Source: Tretioscincus oriximinensis (Eukaryota; Chordata; Lepidosauria; Squamata; Gymnophthalmidae). Taken from it: a stretch of 64,000 bases of DNA. The translations under genes were made by a program, and so were the position numbers. The notes beneath the pieces are model-generated. The model was not told the origin of the DNA, searched no databases, and saw nothing but the letters and a program-made list of their open reading frames with translations. Below are positions 35,471-47,339 of the stretch, in pieces (the stretch's first letter is position 1; every line of letters starts with the position of its first letter). The stretch covers positions 311,172-375,171 of the forward strand of contig JAJVDF010000650.1 in NCBI GenBank assembly GCA_022410635.1. The letters are read 5' to 3'.

Positions 35471-35590
35471 ATTGCTTTTTCTGTTACTGTTGATTTGTCT
35501 GTCTGAATTTGAAATGGTTTGCAATATCATTTCTGGCTGTAACTTCTAGTTCAATGTCATCAGCAAATATTAACAAACTGGAGAATGTTT

Positions 35591-36244
35591 AGCATTTATT
35601 TTTTAAAATACAGACACTTTTCATATGTATTGTGTATATCATTCACTGAAAATGTAAAGTGCAGATTCATTCTGAAGGCTCATCAAAGGTGCCACATACA
35701 TTGTTCAGCTGTCCAAAAGGATAGACTTGTTGCTTTGCCTTTGGAAAGAGAAATGAACTACACCAAACCCTCATTCTTCAAAGCAGAGAAAAATGTGAAT
35801 GTTACAGTAAATTATATGGCTGTCACAAATGAAAAATCTTAAACTTGCTCAGTAAACAGGATTATTGAAAGTACTGGAGGGGAGAACGGAGATGAAGGGA
35901 TGGGAGAGTAAGCATTGCCTTTTCTTCAATATTTTGGCATGTGATCAGCAACATTACCGCCTCAGAGAATTTTTATTTATTTGTATTTATTTTTCATAAG
36001 AAAAAGCAGAGAAAACACAAATTATTTATAGTACCTCTGGCTGTTCTACAACTTGCATGATGTCCAGCTGGCAAACAGGACAACTGAAATAGTCTCAGGG
36101 AAGATTTTTTTGCTGCTGCGTTCTTACATAAGTAAAAATTGCAAATGGATTTATATATCCTACCAGTCTTTCAGATCATTTAAGCTTAATTTCCAGGAAA
36201 TTAGTCTCTTTTTGAAATAATGATGTCATAGAAAATAAAGCCTA
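35591..36244. other. No recognised feature
   Basis: AT-rich; the 85-codon frame at 35585-35842 has no recognisable domain. Confidence 0.4.
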
Positions 36245-36368
36245 CGAGGAAGGTTCAATAAGCATTTCCCCTGACCCACTTCTAGTTGCCACAGCAGGTT
36301 GAATATTTCATGGGTTTTAAGACACATATCTCTCTAGGTCACGTGGAAATTGGCAGCTTTTAATTCAA

Positions 36369-36690
36369 AATGGCATGGATAGCTCAGTTGCTTAGGAATT
36401 CGTCTCTCGCCTGGGAGATGGGGTTTCGAAGCCCTGTGTTGGAAGTGGGGAGGGGTGAGCACCTTCCACTAGCCTGTAGCTCTAGCCAACTCAGCTATTC
36501 GAAAGCATGAATTGCAAGAAATTGCAAGTGACTGCAAGTAGATACATGGGAACCACCAGAGCCTGGTGGGGAAGATAGAATGTGAGCCTTCGGGCAAAAT
36601 ATATCCTTGTAAGCCGCTTTGAGTCCCTTTGGAAGGTGAGAAAAGCAGGGTATAAGAACCAAGTTCTTCTTCTTCTTCTTCTTTTCTTTC
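36369..36690 (+). mobile_element. TTC-tail tRNA-derived SINE, best-preserved copy
   Basis: A box in 'ggatagctcagttgcttagg', B box around 'gggtttcgaagccc' (36420-36433). The body has 'ggggaggggtgagcacc', 'caactcagctattcgaaagc', 'cctggtggggaagataga', 'gtgagccttcgggcaaaat' and 'cttgtaagccgctttgagtc', and ends in a (TTC)n tail at 36663-36690. It lies inside the mariner 5' leader, so it is younger than the mariner. Confidence 0.85.
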
Positions 36691-36721
36691 CACAGGTGTT
36701 TGAATGTAGGAAGGTGCAATC

Positions 36722-37764
36722 ATGGAGATAGTTGTGTACAGAGCGGTCATCAGGTTCCTATTTTTGAGACGCTGCACACCTCGTGAGACATTCGATGTCA
36801 TGAAACAAGCTTATGAGGAGGAAACCCCATCCTATGATTTGGACAAGCATTGGCATCGTCAGTTCAAATGTCGTCAGACTTCAGTGGAAACAGCTCCCAT
36901 TCCCAGTCGACCACAGTCTGCTATTGATGATGACACCATTCGGCAAGTGGAGGCCGTCATCTTGGAAGATCGCCGCATAACTATTTGCCAACTAGCCCAA
37001 GCTGTCAAGATTAGTGTAGGGTTTGTGGAAAAAATCATTCATGACCATTTGCATATGTGAAATGTGTCTGCACATTGGGTTCCTCAGTTACTCACACCTT
37101 TTCACAAACAGGAATGAGTAACATGCTCCCAGGCCCTTTTGTCCTTGTGCCATAAAAATCAGGAGGACATTTTTGAAAGACTAGTGATTCAGGATGAAAC
37201 ATGGGTCCATCACTATGACCCAGAAACAAAATCCCAGTCAATGCAGTGGAAGCATTATGATTCACCACCTCCAGAGAAGGCACATGTTCAAGCCTCAGCA
37301 GGGAAGGTCATGCTCACTGTTTTTTGGGACCAGCACGGTGTAGTGATGATGATTTTTTGTCCAAAGGTACCACAATTACCAGGACATACTACACTTCATT
37401 GCTGAAACAAATGCGGGTGGCCGTCAAAACCAAGAGGCTGTCAAAACCAAGAGCAAGCTGTCCAAAGGTATGTGACTCTTGCAAGACAATGCCCCAGTTC
37501 ACAGAAGCACGGTCCTGCACCTATGAAATACTGCCTCACCCTCCTTATTTACCCGGCTTAGCACCATATGAGTTCTTCTTCTTTCCAACCATGAAGTCAT
37601 TTTTAAAGGGGAAGCACTTCCGAGATGATGAGACTGAGATTTCTGAGTTCAAGGAATGGCTTTTAAGTCAATCTGCAGACTTCTACAAACAAGGCCTCCA
37701 GAGCTGCATGAAACGATGGCAGAAGTGTGTCTCTCTTGGTGGTGCCTATGTAGAGAAGGACTAA
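36722..37764 (+). pseudogene. Mariner transposase pseudogene
   Basis: The N-terminal 112 codons are open: a helix-turn-helix DNA-binding half (RAVIRFLFLRRCTPRETFDV, later LEDRRITICQLAQAVKIS). A TGA stop at 37058 and frame changes follow. The catalytic half shows DETWVHHYDPETKSQ with the first Asp, then LLQDNAPVHRS with the second Asp at 37485-37487, in a different frame from its flanks. The third-Asp region reads HPPYLPGLAPYEFFFFP, where the usual PDLAPSD has Gly (37555-37557) in place of the catalytic Asp. The spacing before it is short, implying a deletion of about 35 bases. A 17-base duplication lies at 37423-37456. C-terminal RWQKCVSLGGAYVEKD is intact. Cannot encode an active enzyme. Confidence 0.85.
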
Positions 37765-37822
37765 TATTTGTGCCAAGTTTTATTTCTCTGTGGCAACTAG
37801 AAGTGGGTCGGGGAAATCTTAC

Positions 37823-39829
37823 ATTAGTTTCAGAATATTGATCCTTTTTTATTAAATATTGATTTATGCAAAATTTATCAGTCAGGAAAGAAGGGAGGAA
37901 CGAAGGGGTTCAAATTTCTGAGACTGACCCAATCCTTTTAAAACTTACTGTGGCTATGTTCTGACAGTTTTAATATAATATTGGCACACAATATTTTTTC
38001 AATAAAATGAGAAGATGAGTGCCATGATGTCACCATCCCTTGAACCTTTGTAACAGTATTAAAAGAAAGGGCTCTCCTTATGATCTAAGACATAAGCAGA
38101 AATATCATGGGGAAAAAGCTTTATTTATTTGAGCTTTGTATGTAAGAAACAACATCTTGAATAAGATTTAGGAAGCTTCCCCATGACATGGTTTTCCTTG
38201 CTATGTCATTTAAAATACATTTGGCATCTGTTCCAACCTACCTTTAAGCTCCCACACTATTTCTACACATTGCTTATCAATCTCGTCACACGACGAGCCC
38301 CATAAGGCTTGCAGCACTTGCCTTAATGCAATCCCCAGCATTCTCTGCAAGCCTTCCTAAAATTCCCAAGCATGAACTTTTACAGGTTGTCCCGATGTCT
38401 CACAAGGTTTCTGAATGTCCCAATGAAGACTTCTTTCAGATTTTACAAAACACCCAATGCTGAATTGCACAAACTGTGTAGCTAGAAAGTCTGTGACAAC
38501 TGACCTTTTTAGTGAGGGGATCACTGCACATGGATGTTGTTGTGGTGTGGATTGAAAGTGATGTTACTACCAACTCAGTAGAAATTGTGTGTGCAGATGT
38601 GGCCTAAGTTGTGCCTAGTTAATTAGTGCAGAATATACATCCAGCAGTAGACTGTTGTCATCAGTTGAACAACTCAATTTGTATTAAATTCAGGTCCTTG
38701 TAATGTACATTGCAATAATCAGTCCCAGAGATTATAAAAGCATGGATCACTGTGGACTATAGCCAATACTGACATGTGGATGATAAGCCCCTTTTCTAAG
38801 ATATACCCCAGAGTAAAGATTAGTGTGAAAAGGACCCTGAATAGCACTGAAACAATAACCCTCAAATGACAGCAGATAGTTCATCCCAGATTACTGGGAT
38901 AAAAGAATTCCATGCAGAATTTTGTTTCTTATTGAATCTTGTTTGAATATCTGAAACAAGTACCCTAAGTGTGATAAAATGCAACAGTTGAAAAAACACA
39001 AGAAAACTCTCCCCCCCCCCCCCATGGTACTATACTAGTTAAAAAAAAATGGGGGGAAACCCCAAAGAAATCTAGATTTTAAAGAATAATAAACATTTTT
39101 TTTTGTATAATATTTTTATTATAAAAAAATACATTAAAAAAATGTTGTGGCATAATCCACTAATACAAAGGTAAAAACTTAAAAACATACAGCAATAACT
39201 TTATTTTTATTTTTTTTGATAATCCAATCATCGTTGTTGTCATAGGCTATTTTTCCCTTTCATTGATTCAAAACCCCTGACTCACCTAATTAAGCAGCTC
39301 ATATTTTAGTTATTTAGTTTATTTAATAAACCATGCCACTGAAAAATTTGTACTTGAAATTTGAGAATGGTTGTAGAATCAAGAAGAGTGATTATGCATA
39401 GATAGGGTCGATTAGCAGGCATGAATTTGGATTAGATTGAATCTTTCATAGAGCCTGAGGATATGAGGGGAAAAAACATACATTCCAGAATTTTCCTTTT
39501 TCCTTACCGTTCATTTTCTTGTTCTGCAAAGCATCTATTAAGACCTCATTCATCACAATGATAGGTACGAATGATTCACTGTGTAATACCCCAAGGTCTT
39601 GTCTGCTCTGGTGGTGTAACGCCTAACTTCTGCTTTGTTAAAGGCAAGGCTACATGTATTTTTGTCAACCTGTCAGCAAACACTTCTCTCCTGATACTAT
39701 TTGTTCAACCCCTCCAGACAATGCCGACCTTCTACAAATGTTTCATTTTGAAGAAAACTTTGGGTAAGAGCTTTATGAGTGTACTTTTATATATCACTCT
39801 GCAATAGCTAGCTATTTGGTATGAGCTTT
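37823..39829. other. Unassigned DNA with a C13 run
   Basis: A run of 13 C lies at 39011-39023, flanked by A/T homopolymers to 39220. A Harbinger-like right end ('gtgcagatgtggccta', about 38593-38608) is possible but no left partner was certain. No gene seen. Confidence 0.35.
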
Positions 39830-39912
39830 GGAGAGAATAGGCAAAAATACCATTGTGAACAGTCTTGAGACTTCTGAGAATAGGACAGGATAGAAATATA
39901 AATAAATTTATG
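39830..39912 (+). mobile_element. L2/SINE-type tail fragment
   Basis: 'agtcttgagacttctgagaa', 'taggacaggatagaaatat' and AAATAAAT form a diverged copy of the tail at 46.9 kb. Confidence 0.5.
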
Positions 39913-40599
39913 TTATCAGTTGGAGATCGGCATCTATTCAGCTGATAGATGACAAGGTAGTTACTCAGATGGAGTCCCCAATAAACTGAGGTATGCAGCA
40001 TGATATTCATTTATTATTCATTTATGTTCAGCCTTTCCTCTATAGAGTGTAAGCCATGACCATTCTATGTTATCACCATGTTAATTCTATAATAGTAAAT
40101 CTAGATTTGTTTGATCCAGTTTAGCTGTAAGAACATGGATCTGAATTAAGTAGGCTGGGTGTCATGGAAACTGAGACAACACTTGAATATGCCCCTTGCA
40201 AATGTTTGAGCTCATTTGGATCTGGACTCCTTGTGAATGTGTGGGAAGATGTCCAAAATCAAATGTATGAAATGAACTAGACTGTAGCCATTTGGGTTTC
40301 AACTTTGTAAAATGTGCTGCTTTTTATGCAGATGCAAACACTGCATAAAGTTCTTTGGTGCCAAGAGCTGTTTCAGATAGATTCTTTCAGGAACAATGAA
40401 TACTTTGTCTACAGCTGGGTGCGGCTGATGAGTGCATTTGTGTGTCAATGCTGTAAGTAGCTGGAATGGGTAAAAGAACCTTAAAGGGTTGAGATCAAAT
40501 CAGGGCACCCTCATGTTTATACTCTTACATAGCAATTTTATGAGAAACTGATTCTCATAACAGGCTTCTAGCCTGGGAGGACAAGTCAAGTCCCTGAGA

Positions 40600-40750
40600 G
40601 GTTTGACTCCCTTTTCTGACAATCACATAGTCTGAGCTGAAACTGATTTGTTACACTGCATGAATGTGCTATTGTTTAATCTGGAACATGCAGCACAGAG
40701 TATATAGTGCTGATTAATGTGATCTACCACTATTCCAGATTAGAGAACTC
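40600..40750 (+). repeat. Dispersed repeat, partner of 23590-23890
   Basis: 'gctattgtttaatctggaac', 'gtgctgattaatgtgatcta' and 'ccactattccagattagaga' match the 23.8-kb copy in order. Unresolved ends. Confidence 0.5.
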
Positions 40751-41770
40751 ATCACACAGATATGATTTACAGTACATGACATTTATTGATATGATCTTCA
40801 TCTTCTTAAAATATAGGTTTAAAGCTTGTCCGGAGCTTATGCCAGGCATAGATTTATACACCTACAGAAGATCTCAATTCTCTGACTGTGATATGAAGCT
40901 TTGAAAATCATTTGCTAGCATGGCATCATGGAAACTGTTCAAAAACTGCATCTTTTATACAGGCCTGTATTGGATTGGAATGGCATGTGGGCAGTAAGTC
41001 CCATAGACTCTTTCAAGAACAGAATAAGACCTAACGCATTTTGAACCAGAGATCCCTGACATTTGCATTCTTTTCATGTGTCCTTTACTTAGACATAATG
41101 TCTTCACTCTTCCTATGCACATGCATACATACATGAGAGGAGAAATTTTTTTGATATCAAGCAAAATTCTTCATGCACCGTCCAATTCATATATTGCATG
41201 TATTGCATCCATGTATGCCAAAATGTCTTTTTAATACCAAAAACAAAATATTCAGATGTAAGCAAATGGAGGGAAGAATTTGTACAAGTGAAGAATGTAT
41301 CACATTTACAATACATTGAGGCAACCTGCCTTCTAGGCAGAAAATCTCTCTTGCAAGTGCTTTTTGTGACATGCCTGCCACAATATCTCTGTTTCAAATT
41401 GCCTCTGTCGTGTTTCCTGTAAGATGACATTCTTGTACTCTGAGACGAACTCCTGGCAGTATGAATTAGTGTACCATTTTTGCTTTCTGGGGAAACAGAA
41501 AATAATTGTGAAAGGACTCTGCGCTCACTCCAGCCAAATATAGGATCAGCCTGCCACACTTTGATGCCTTTTAAAAGGTCTACCTGTATACTGGATTTGT
41601 TGGGCATTTGGGGCTGCCCAGTCTGATCTGTATTTCATTCAGTGTGGATTAAGCATCATGTTTCCTCCAAGATCCATGCATTTGAGCCTTGAGCCTCTTA
41701 TTGCCCAGTTAATAGTTATTGATACCGAAGATCTGCTGTTAGAAGCATTTGGTCTCTATCCACACTGCTA
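40751..41770. other. No recognised feature
   Basis: Includes the longest minus-strand open frame in the window (41113-41607, 164 codons), whose protein has no recognisable domain and atypical composition. No promoter, splice or homology support was seen. Confidence 0.35.
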
Positions 41771-41775
41771 CCCAA

Positions 41776-41870
41776 ACTACTACTATTACTACTACTACTA
41801 CTTTCTCTTCCTCTTCTTCTCCCTCTTCCTCTTCTTTCTCTTTTTCTTCCTCTTCTTATTTGAAAATGAT
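41776..41870 (+). repeat. Compound microsatellite, (TAC)n then (CTT/CTC)n
   Basis: Trinucleotide TAC/ACT repeats pass into TTC/TCC repeats. The open frames on both strands here are repeats of Tyr, Ser or Arg and are artefacts. An ATT repeat follows near 41916-41930. Confidence 0.9.
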
Positions 41871-42044
41871 CTTGCCTTTCACCGTTAGTCCCAAATGGAT
41901 AACAGAAGGCCAAGATTATTATTATTATTTTTTTAAAAAGCACACTAATAAAACATTTTTAAAAAGATCCATACCCTCCCTCCAACACACCCAGCCACCT
42001 TTCCTGAAAGGACAGAATGCAGAGTAAGCTAAGAGTCAAAAGCC

Positions 42045-42205
42045 TGGGTAAAGTGATGTTTTTACTAGGTGCCGAAAACTATACAGTTTAGAAGGAGGAT
42101 GTTCCAGAGTGTGAGGTTGCCACCACAGAGAAGGCCCTCCTATGTGCCTTTATCGAGCAAGGGGAGGAACTACCAGAAGGTCTTCTCCTTGAGATCTTGT
42201 TTCCA
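42045..42205 (-). pseudogene. L2-like LINE C-terminal fragment, antisense
   Basis: The minus strand reads 'gagggccttctctgtggtgg' (RAFSVVA) and 'cacactctggaacatcctcc', the A-F-S-V-A ... W-N-S-L motif of L2-like ORF2. Frameshifts and stops are present. Confidence 0.65.
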
Positions 42206-42559
42206 TGACATCAAAGATTGTTGGGTATAATGTTTCTTTCTAAGGTACACAAATGATTACACCTTTGAGAGGACAAAATGGTTGACATCTGGGTAAAGAG
42301 CAACTTTTCCCCAGCTTTCTCCATGAGTGTGAGGCATTCAAACAGCCTAACTCTTACATCCAAAGGTCTAAGAATAGTTTTCAACAGTAAAACTGATGTT
42401 AAATGAAACCACTATAAATGCTACTAATGTGGCAAAGAAATCATTTTTGGTTATGAATCCTTCAAATAATTAGCTGAGGAAAAAAAACCCTGAGAACTGG
42501 AAAAATGCCAAAAGATTTTTGAGAGCAAATATGGCCTTTTGTGGGGTGGGAGGTGAATA

Positions 42560-42760
42560 GAGGGCCGGAGAACAATCCGAGTAACTAGGGACCTGTGAAT
42601 CTAACATCAGTATGGAAAGATATTGGGAGGATAATGAAATGGGACATTTGTCAGCATCTAGGAGACATTGTTGTGATTGCTGAGTTAGCATAGCATTGTC
42701 AAAAGCAGGAAATGTCAAAGAGACCTTGCCTTAATTTTTTGACAAGAAAACTGCTCAAAT
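42560..42760 (+). pseudogene. CR1 reverse-transcriptase fragment
   Basis: 'gacctgtgaatctaacatca', 'ggaaagatattgggaggat', 'gtcagcatctaggagacatt' and 'gtgattgctgagttagcat' follow the order of the CR1 ORF2 region encoding RPVSLTS, the KILE motif and HLE...VI. Multiple stops. Confidence 0.6.
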
Positions 42761-44490
42761 GGACAATGTGTGTGTGAGTGTGTATTATGGGTACAGTCTT
42801 TTTTTCATTTTAGTAGATGTTTTTACATTGTTCCATGTGATATAGTATAGTAAAGCTCTTAAAGTGTGGATTGGATATTAACACATTTTAGGGTAAATAA
42901 TGGGGAACCCCAAATCTGGAAACCCCTGCAGCTCCTCTTGACAGGCTATGCCCCCTTCCCCACTCCAAGTCACATTCCCCCTCCAACTCCAAGGCATGTT
43001 ACCTCCCCCTCCCTTTTCCTATGTAAATGAAATAAGCACAGTGGGTGGAACCTTGGTCTACAATGTAAAAGGGAAAACCATAGTCTGTGTTGTAGAGTTA
43101 TAGATTAAGCCAGATAAAAAAGGTAAGTACAGGAAGTTACTGTATGCAGTTTATTTATTTCCCTGAGCATTGCAAAAAGGTTCAAGTGGATGATATTTGG
43201 GATTGCTTCCATCCCCATGTGGTGTGACTGGTGTGATTTTGCACAAACTATGTTAATGAGTTGAATGTTCTTGCACTTGATAGATTTATTATTGATTGTT
43301 TTGTATTAAAAACTTGTTGCTGCCACAATTCATTAAATCAAAATGTTCTCACTTANGTTCACGTCGTGTTGTTATTGTATGTGATGTACAGTTGTGGGTA
43401 ACAGCAGTTCTTTGTTCCCAGCTTTCCCTAAGCTCCAGGACCCTGATGTGATTGTGAATCTTCACTGCATTTGGAACCACTGTGATTCTATCTCCCTCTG
43501 AAACTGCCCTCTTCCAATAAATGAAACATTCTTTATAAATAAAACTGCCTTTATTGAGTACACAAACCAACAGAGGAAAAACGGGGATTTGCTTTAAGTT
43601 CCACTGGATGACCAGTGGAAAAACTATTGGATCTATTGTGCAGGGCAGCCAGTTTCCTTGCAGAAATCTAGCCAAATTGGTACTGTTGGAGAATGTTAGT
43701 TAGGCATCTGTGGGCTGACTCAAAATTATTATATTCAATAAAGTGTTCTAAGAGGCCTACTGGCCACATGGCATTCTGGGATAGCACAGTCTCTGCTGTG
43801 GCATTTGAACTTGAGCATATATTGTTCCTCTTGAACTTGAACCATAGTTTGAACTTTACAAGATCACAGGCATCCCTTCAGTCAGTACCATGCTGTTACA
43901 TAATGAAACTAATCTTTTCTCTCTATTTTCTTTCCTGAGTTGCGAAAATAACCAGATCTATGAGTATTAAAGTATGTTGGTACTGGTCACTGCTCTTTTA
44001 TATCTTTTCCACTCGTAAGCGAAATGAGTTTTGGTGGAAGTGACAGCGCATATGCTATGACTGTTTGCATTTTGCAAAGCCTCTGGTTAAATTTTGCATA
44101 AATGGTTTCTCCTTCGGACTGAAGTTTGCAAGGATCATTTATAAGACCCTGAAATAGATAAAGAGTTAGTGCAAGAAATAGAAAACAGATAAGACTATTT
44201 AAGGAAATTATATATACCTTAGAAGAAGTATTAAACAGTTCCCACATGGATTAAAAATCAGATCCTTGCTGCCTTTGATCCTTAAAAATGTTCCAGACAG
44301 AAGAGTTGAGTTAAATGATTGCAATTGATGATACTGATTGGAATATATGGGACATAAAAATTGCTGTTAGAGTGAAGAAATTGTTTAGCACAGGACGATA
44401 TGCTGAATTGAATGTGAATAGTATTTATTTTTTAAATACACATGAAGAGATTGTCCTGAGCAGGTTGGAAGTTGTGGCTACAATTAACTA
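42761..44490. other. No recognised feature
   Basis: Ordinary AT-rich sequence. One ambiguous base (43356) lies at the edge of a 108-codon minus-strand frame with no domain. Confidence 0.4.
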
Positions 44491-44493
44491 AGC

Positions 44494-44590
44494 AATTTTT
44501 TTCTCTCTTTCTTTTTCTCTCTCTTTCTTGCACTTTATCTGTCTCTGTCTCTCTTTCTTTCTTTCCTTATGCCTTTCTTTCCAACAATAA
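44494..44590 (+). repeat. CT/TTTC-rich microsatellite
   Basis: Irregular TCTC, TTTC and TCTG words on the plus strand. Confidence 0.85.
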
Positions 44591-45221
44591 GTGACATAGA
44601 TCAAGTATAGAACACATGTTCAAATGCTTAAGACCCTAGGTTATATCCCAGCCATACCCAGCTAAAATAAAACAAATGGGACTTCAGATAGCAGATCTAT
44701 TGCCAAAGATAACACTGATCTAAGTGGGATGAACAATTTAGGGTCAAACAGATGTTTGGGGACTTTAATTTTCCTCAGTTCCAGACAATGGGACCTTCTC
44801 TATAGCAGACAACAGATGTCTATGTGTCCAGTTTACAGAGAACTGGCAGACCTTCTTCACATTTTCCAAAATTGTTCCAGTTTTTCATGGATTCACCCCA
44901 AAACTATTAAATATATCTTATTTGAAAATCTTTGAGGATATTTCAGGATATTATTTTTCGTGTGTATTTTTTTGATCTGTAATTTTATTCTGTTGTGCTC
45001 TCAATGGCTATTAATATTTAGAATACATTTTCTGAATATTACACATAAACAGATTGAAGAAAGGCTGAATCACATGACCAAGAGAACACATGAATATTCA
45101 AAATGGAAGTGAAATTAAAAACCTGGTCACATTTGTACTATTGAAGAAGAAGGATGACACCCTATGTACCTGATGGAATATAAGTAGTCAATGAATTAAA
45201 TGCCTGCAACTACTAATTGGT

Positions 45222-46195
45222 GGGCTAAGGCGAAACAGACACCAAGAGACAGTATATAGTAACATTTGAACATTTATTAAATTTAATTTACGTATGTCTT
45301 CAAGCATAATAATAAAGAACCCAGTAATTAAAGTTCAATCAGTAATCATAGAACAAAATTGGATCTAATAAAGGACATAGCATGAGGTAGGAGTGTGTAA
45401 GGAAGCACATCTGGCTGACAGTTCCAAGCCCCGCATTGGGGCACTCCAGGGACTGACCAAATCACTTGCTCACTTCCCATGAGCCTCGTCTGGCCCACCC
45501 GGCACCAGAGGGGAAACACCGAACTTGCTCACATGCCCAACGCTGCCCAGCCCTTGCTTAAGGCAGCCACCAGTTGGCACCTCAGTGAGCTCCACCCAGT
45601 CCATGCTTAAGGCAGACCAACTGAGGATCAAGGAGGTTTTTGGGGGGCTCTCAAGACGGCAGTCTATATTAAAGCACCCCCTCCCCAATTCAGGATCACA
45701 ATTGGCTTCATTCACTGCCTTAGGCAAGCCACGTGACGCTGAACCCCTTTAAAGGGGCCCTCAAAATTTTGGGGGGAAATTTAAGGGAAATCTGTCCAAC
45801 ACTTCAAACTATCCCATCAGGCCAGCTGAGATGCGCTACTGCCACAAGAGCAGCAAGGCTTTTCTTTAATTTGCCTCAGCAAGGCTCAAAATATAAGGAA
45901 ATAAAAGATCACAGCTGCGAGTGGGAAAAAGGTTCCTAAAATGGTGCCCACTGTTGATGAGGCAAGAGATGCAGCAAAACACCTACATCTCTTGCTTTCT
46001 CGTTGCAACAGTGGCTAGGGAGGGTGGCAACACGCTTAAATATGCACACCGATCGCTCCGCCTCCCCCATGCTCTCCTGCAGCCAGCGCATGCGTTCCTG
46101 GAGTGATCTTGACCCTGGAAGAGAGAATGCTGCACCGGCTGTCAGCCAGCCGTTCCCCTCACCCCCAATTCCTGGATGCCTCAACACATTTCCAT
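45222..46195 (-). mobile_element. LTR-like GC-rich block, antisense
   Basis: A block of about 970 bp much richer in GC and CpG than its flanks. On the minus strand it could start TGTTGAGGCATCCAGG (about 46185), with a CATATTTAAG TATA-like word near 46040 about 150 bases in, and an AATAAA near 45280 close to its other end. This layout (promoter, then polyadenylation signal) suggests a solo LTR of a retrotransposon. No matching 5-base target duplication was found, so a GC-rich repeat or CpG island of another kind is possible. Open frames within have no domain. Confidence 0.4.
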
Positions 46196-46224
46196 GTATT
46201 TGTATAACTAAGAAATAAAATGCT

Positions 46225-46440
46225 TTTTGACATTAGGCTTAATTTTGTTCCAGAAAGGTGGGCCAACTGACTGCATGCCATTTGCAGGGAGTCACGAACA
46301 GGAGCAGCATATTTTGCTTTCCTCTGTTTGGACTGCCCAGGTGCATCTGGTGGGCCTCTGTGTGACACAGAATGCTGGACTCGATGGGCTGTGGCCTGAT
46401 CCAGTATGGCTCTTCTTATGTTCTTATGTTCTTATTCCTG
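46225..46440 (+). mobile_element. CR1 3' end
   Basis: 'tgccatttgcagggagtcac', 'cccaggtgcatctggtggg', 'gctggactcgatgggctgtg' and 'tccagtatggctcttct' end in three TTATGTTC octamers. It abuts the L2-like copy at 46441. Confidence 0.8.
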
Positions 46441-46947
46441 TCTAGCCTTCAGCTCAGCTTCATTACATAGGCTGAATGAAGTACTCACTTCAAAGTACTT
46501 TCTGCTGCTATTGATAGGAATATATCTGGCTGCCAATCTGCTACCGAGCCCAATTCAAGGTGTTAACTTTATTTACAAGGCCCTAAATAACCTGGGCCCC
46601 AAATATCTAAAGGAACGCCTTCTTCCATACCAACCTGCCTTAAGATCTGCAGGGGAGGCCCTCCTGGTTGTATCACCCCTTTTTATAGCTAATGAAGTGG
46701 GAACTCGGGATAGGCCCTTCTCGGTGGTTAGTCTCCCCCTCGAGGTGCGTCTGTATGGTTTTAGAAGATCCTTGAAGACACATCTGTTTCACCTGGCCTT
46801 TGGCTGAAGAGAATGTTCATTTTTGTCCCTACTTTTAGATATTGTTTTTATACTGTTTTTAATTTTGTGTTGGTATTTTACTGTTTGCTGTCCTGAGACC
46901 TTCGGGTATGGGGCGGGATATAAATATAAATAGATAAATAGATAAAT
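46441..46947 (+). pseudogene. L2-like LINE ORF2 C-terminus and tail, best copy
   Basis: Within a frame that stays open across 46406-46807, the C-terminal signature reads YKALNNLGPKYLKERLLPYQ, then RDRPFSVVSLPLEVRLYGF and RSLKTHLFHLAFG, the typical end of L2-type ORF2 (P-F-S-V ... L-P-L-E-V-R, L-K-T-H-L-F). The 3' UTR follows and ends 'gctgtcctgagaccttcggg', 'tatggggcgggatataaat' and TAGA/TAAA repeats. 5'-truncated: no reverse transcriptase. The tail is shared with the Sauria-type SINEs at 10.2 and 12.4 kb. Confidence 0.75.
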
Positions 46948-47339
46948 GTAGTGTCAGAAATTATTTACTAAGGGTGAGGGGAAGATAAAACAGCAGCAAT
47001 CCTGATCACANTGTGCATTTTTATTTTGCTGGTTATTTTGTACATAGTTTTTTTTTTGTTTTCAGATGAGTTTGGTTAAAATGCTTTTTATTTGATACCA
47101 TTCACTAGATCTTTCCTCACTTCACAAATTCATAAAAAAGAATAAACACTTTGTAAAAGAAGTTAATCAGCACAAGGAAATGGATTCATGGAGTTTTCTA
47201 AGCAAATTTGCACTGAATTGCAAGGGGATAATTATACTCAAATATGCTGATAATGGTATAGTATTGGATGAGAAGGAGGGGATGATTTGTTTAAGGTTGA
47301 ATATTTTGAGATGGTGATAATCATGGACATTCTTGACAT

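Larger units (their letters stand above)
36245..37822 (+). mobile_element. Mariner-type DNA transposon, decayed, with nested SINE
   Basis: The left terminal repeat region (36245-36300) includes 'gacccacttctagttgccac', and the same words occur reversed at 37783-37815 ('gtggcaactagaagtgggtc'). A TA dinucleotide precedes the left end (36243-36244), the mariner target. The right outer end is eroded beyond about 37822. A TTC-tail SINE sits between the left repeat and the transposase start. Without the SINE the element is about 1.25 kb, the usual mariner size. Confidence 0.85.

Noticed and set aside
36420..36433. tRNA gene from A and B boxes
   Set aside because: The boxes belong to SINE heads; the cloverleaf is not complete and a SINE body follows. 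The same applies near 10.0, 12.6, 15.0, 30.7, 31.9, 49.7 and 50.4 kb.
41113..41607. 164-codon minus-strand frame, longest in the window
   Set aside because: No recognisable motif, low-quality composition, and no promoter or splice support.
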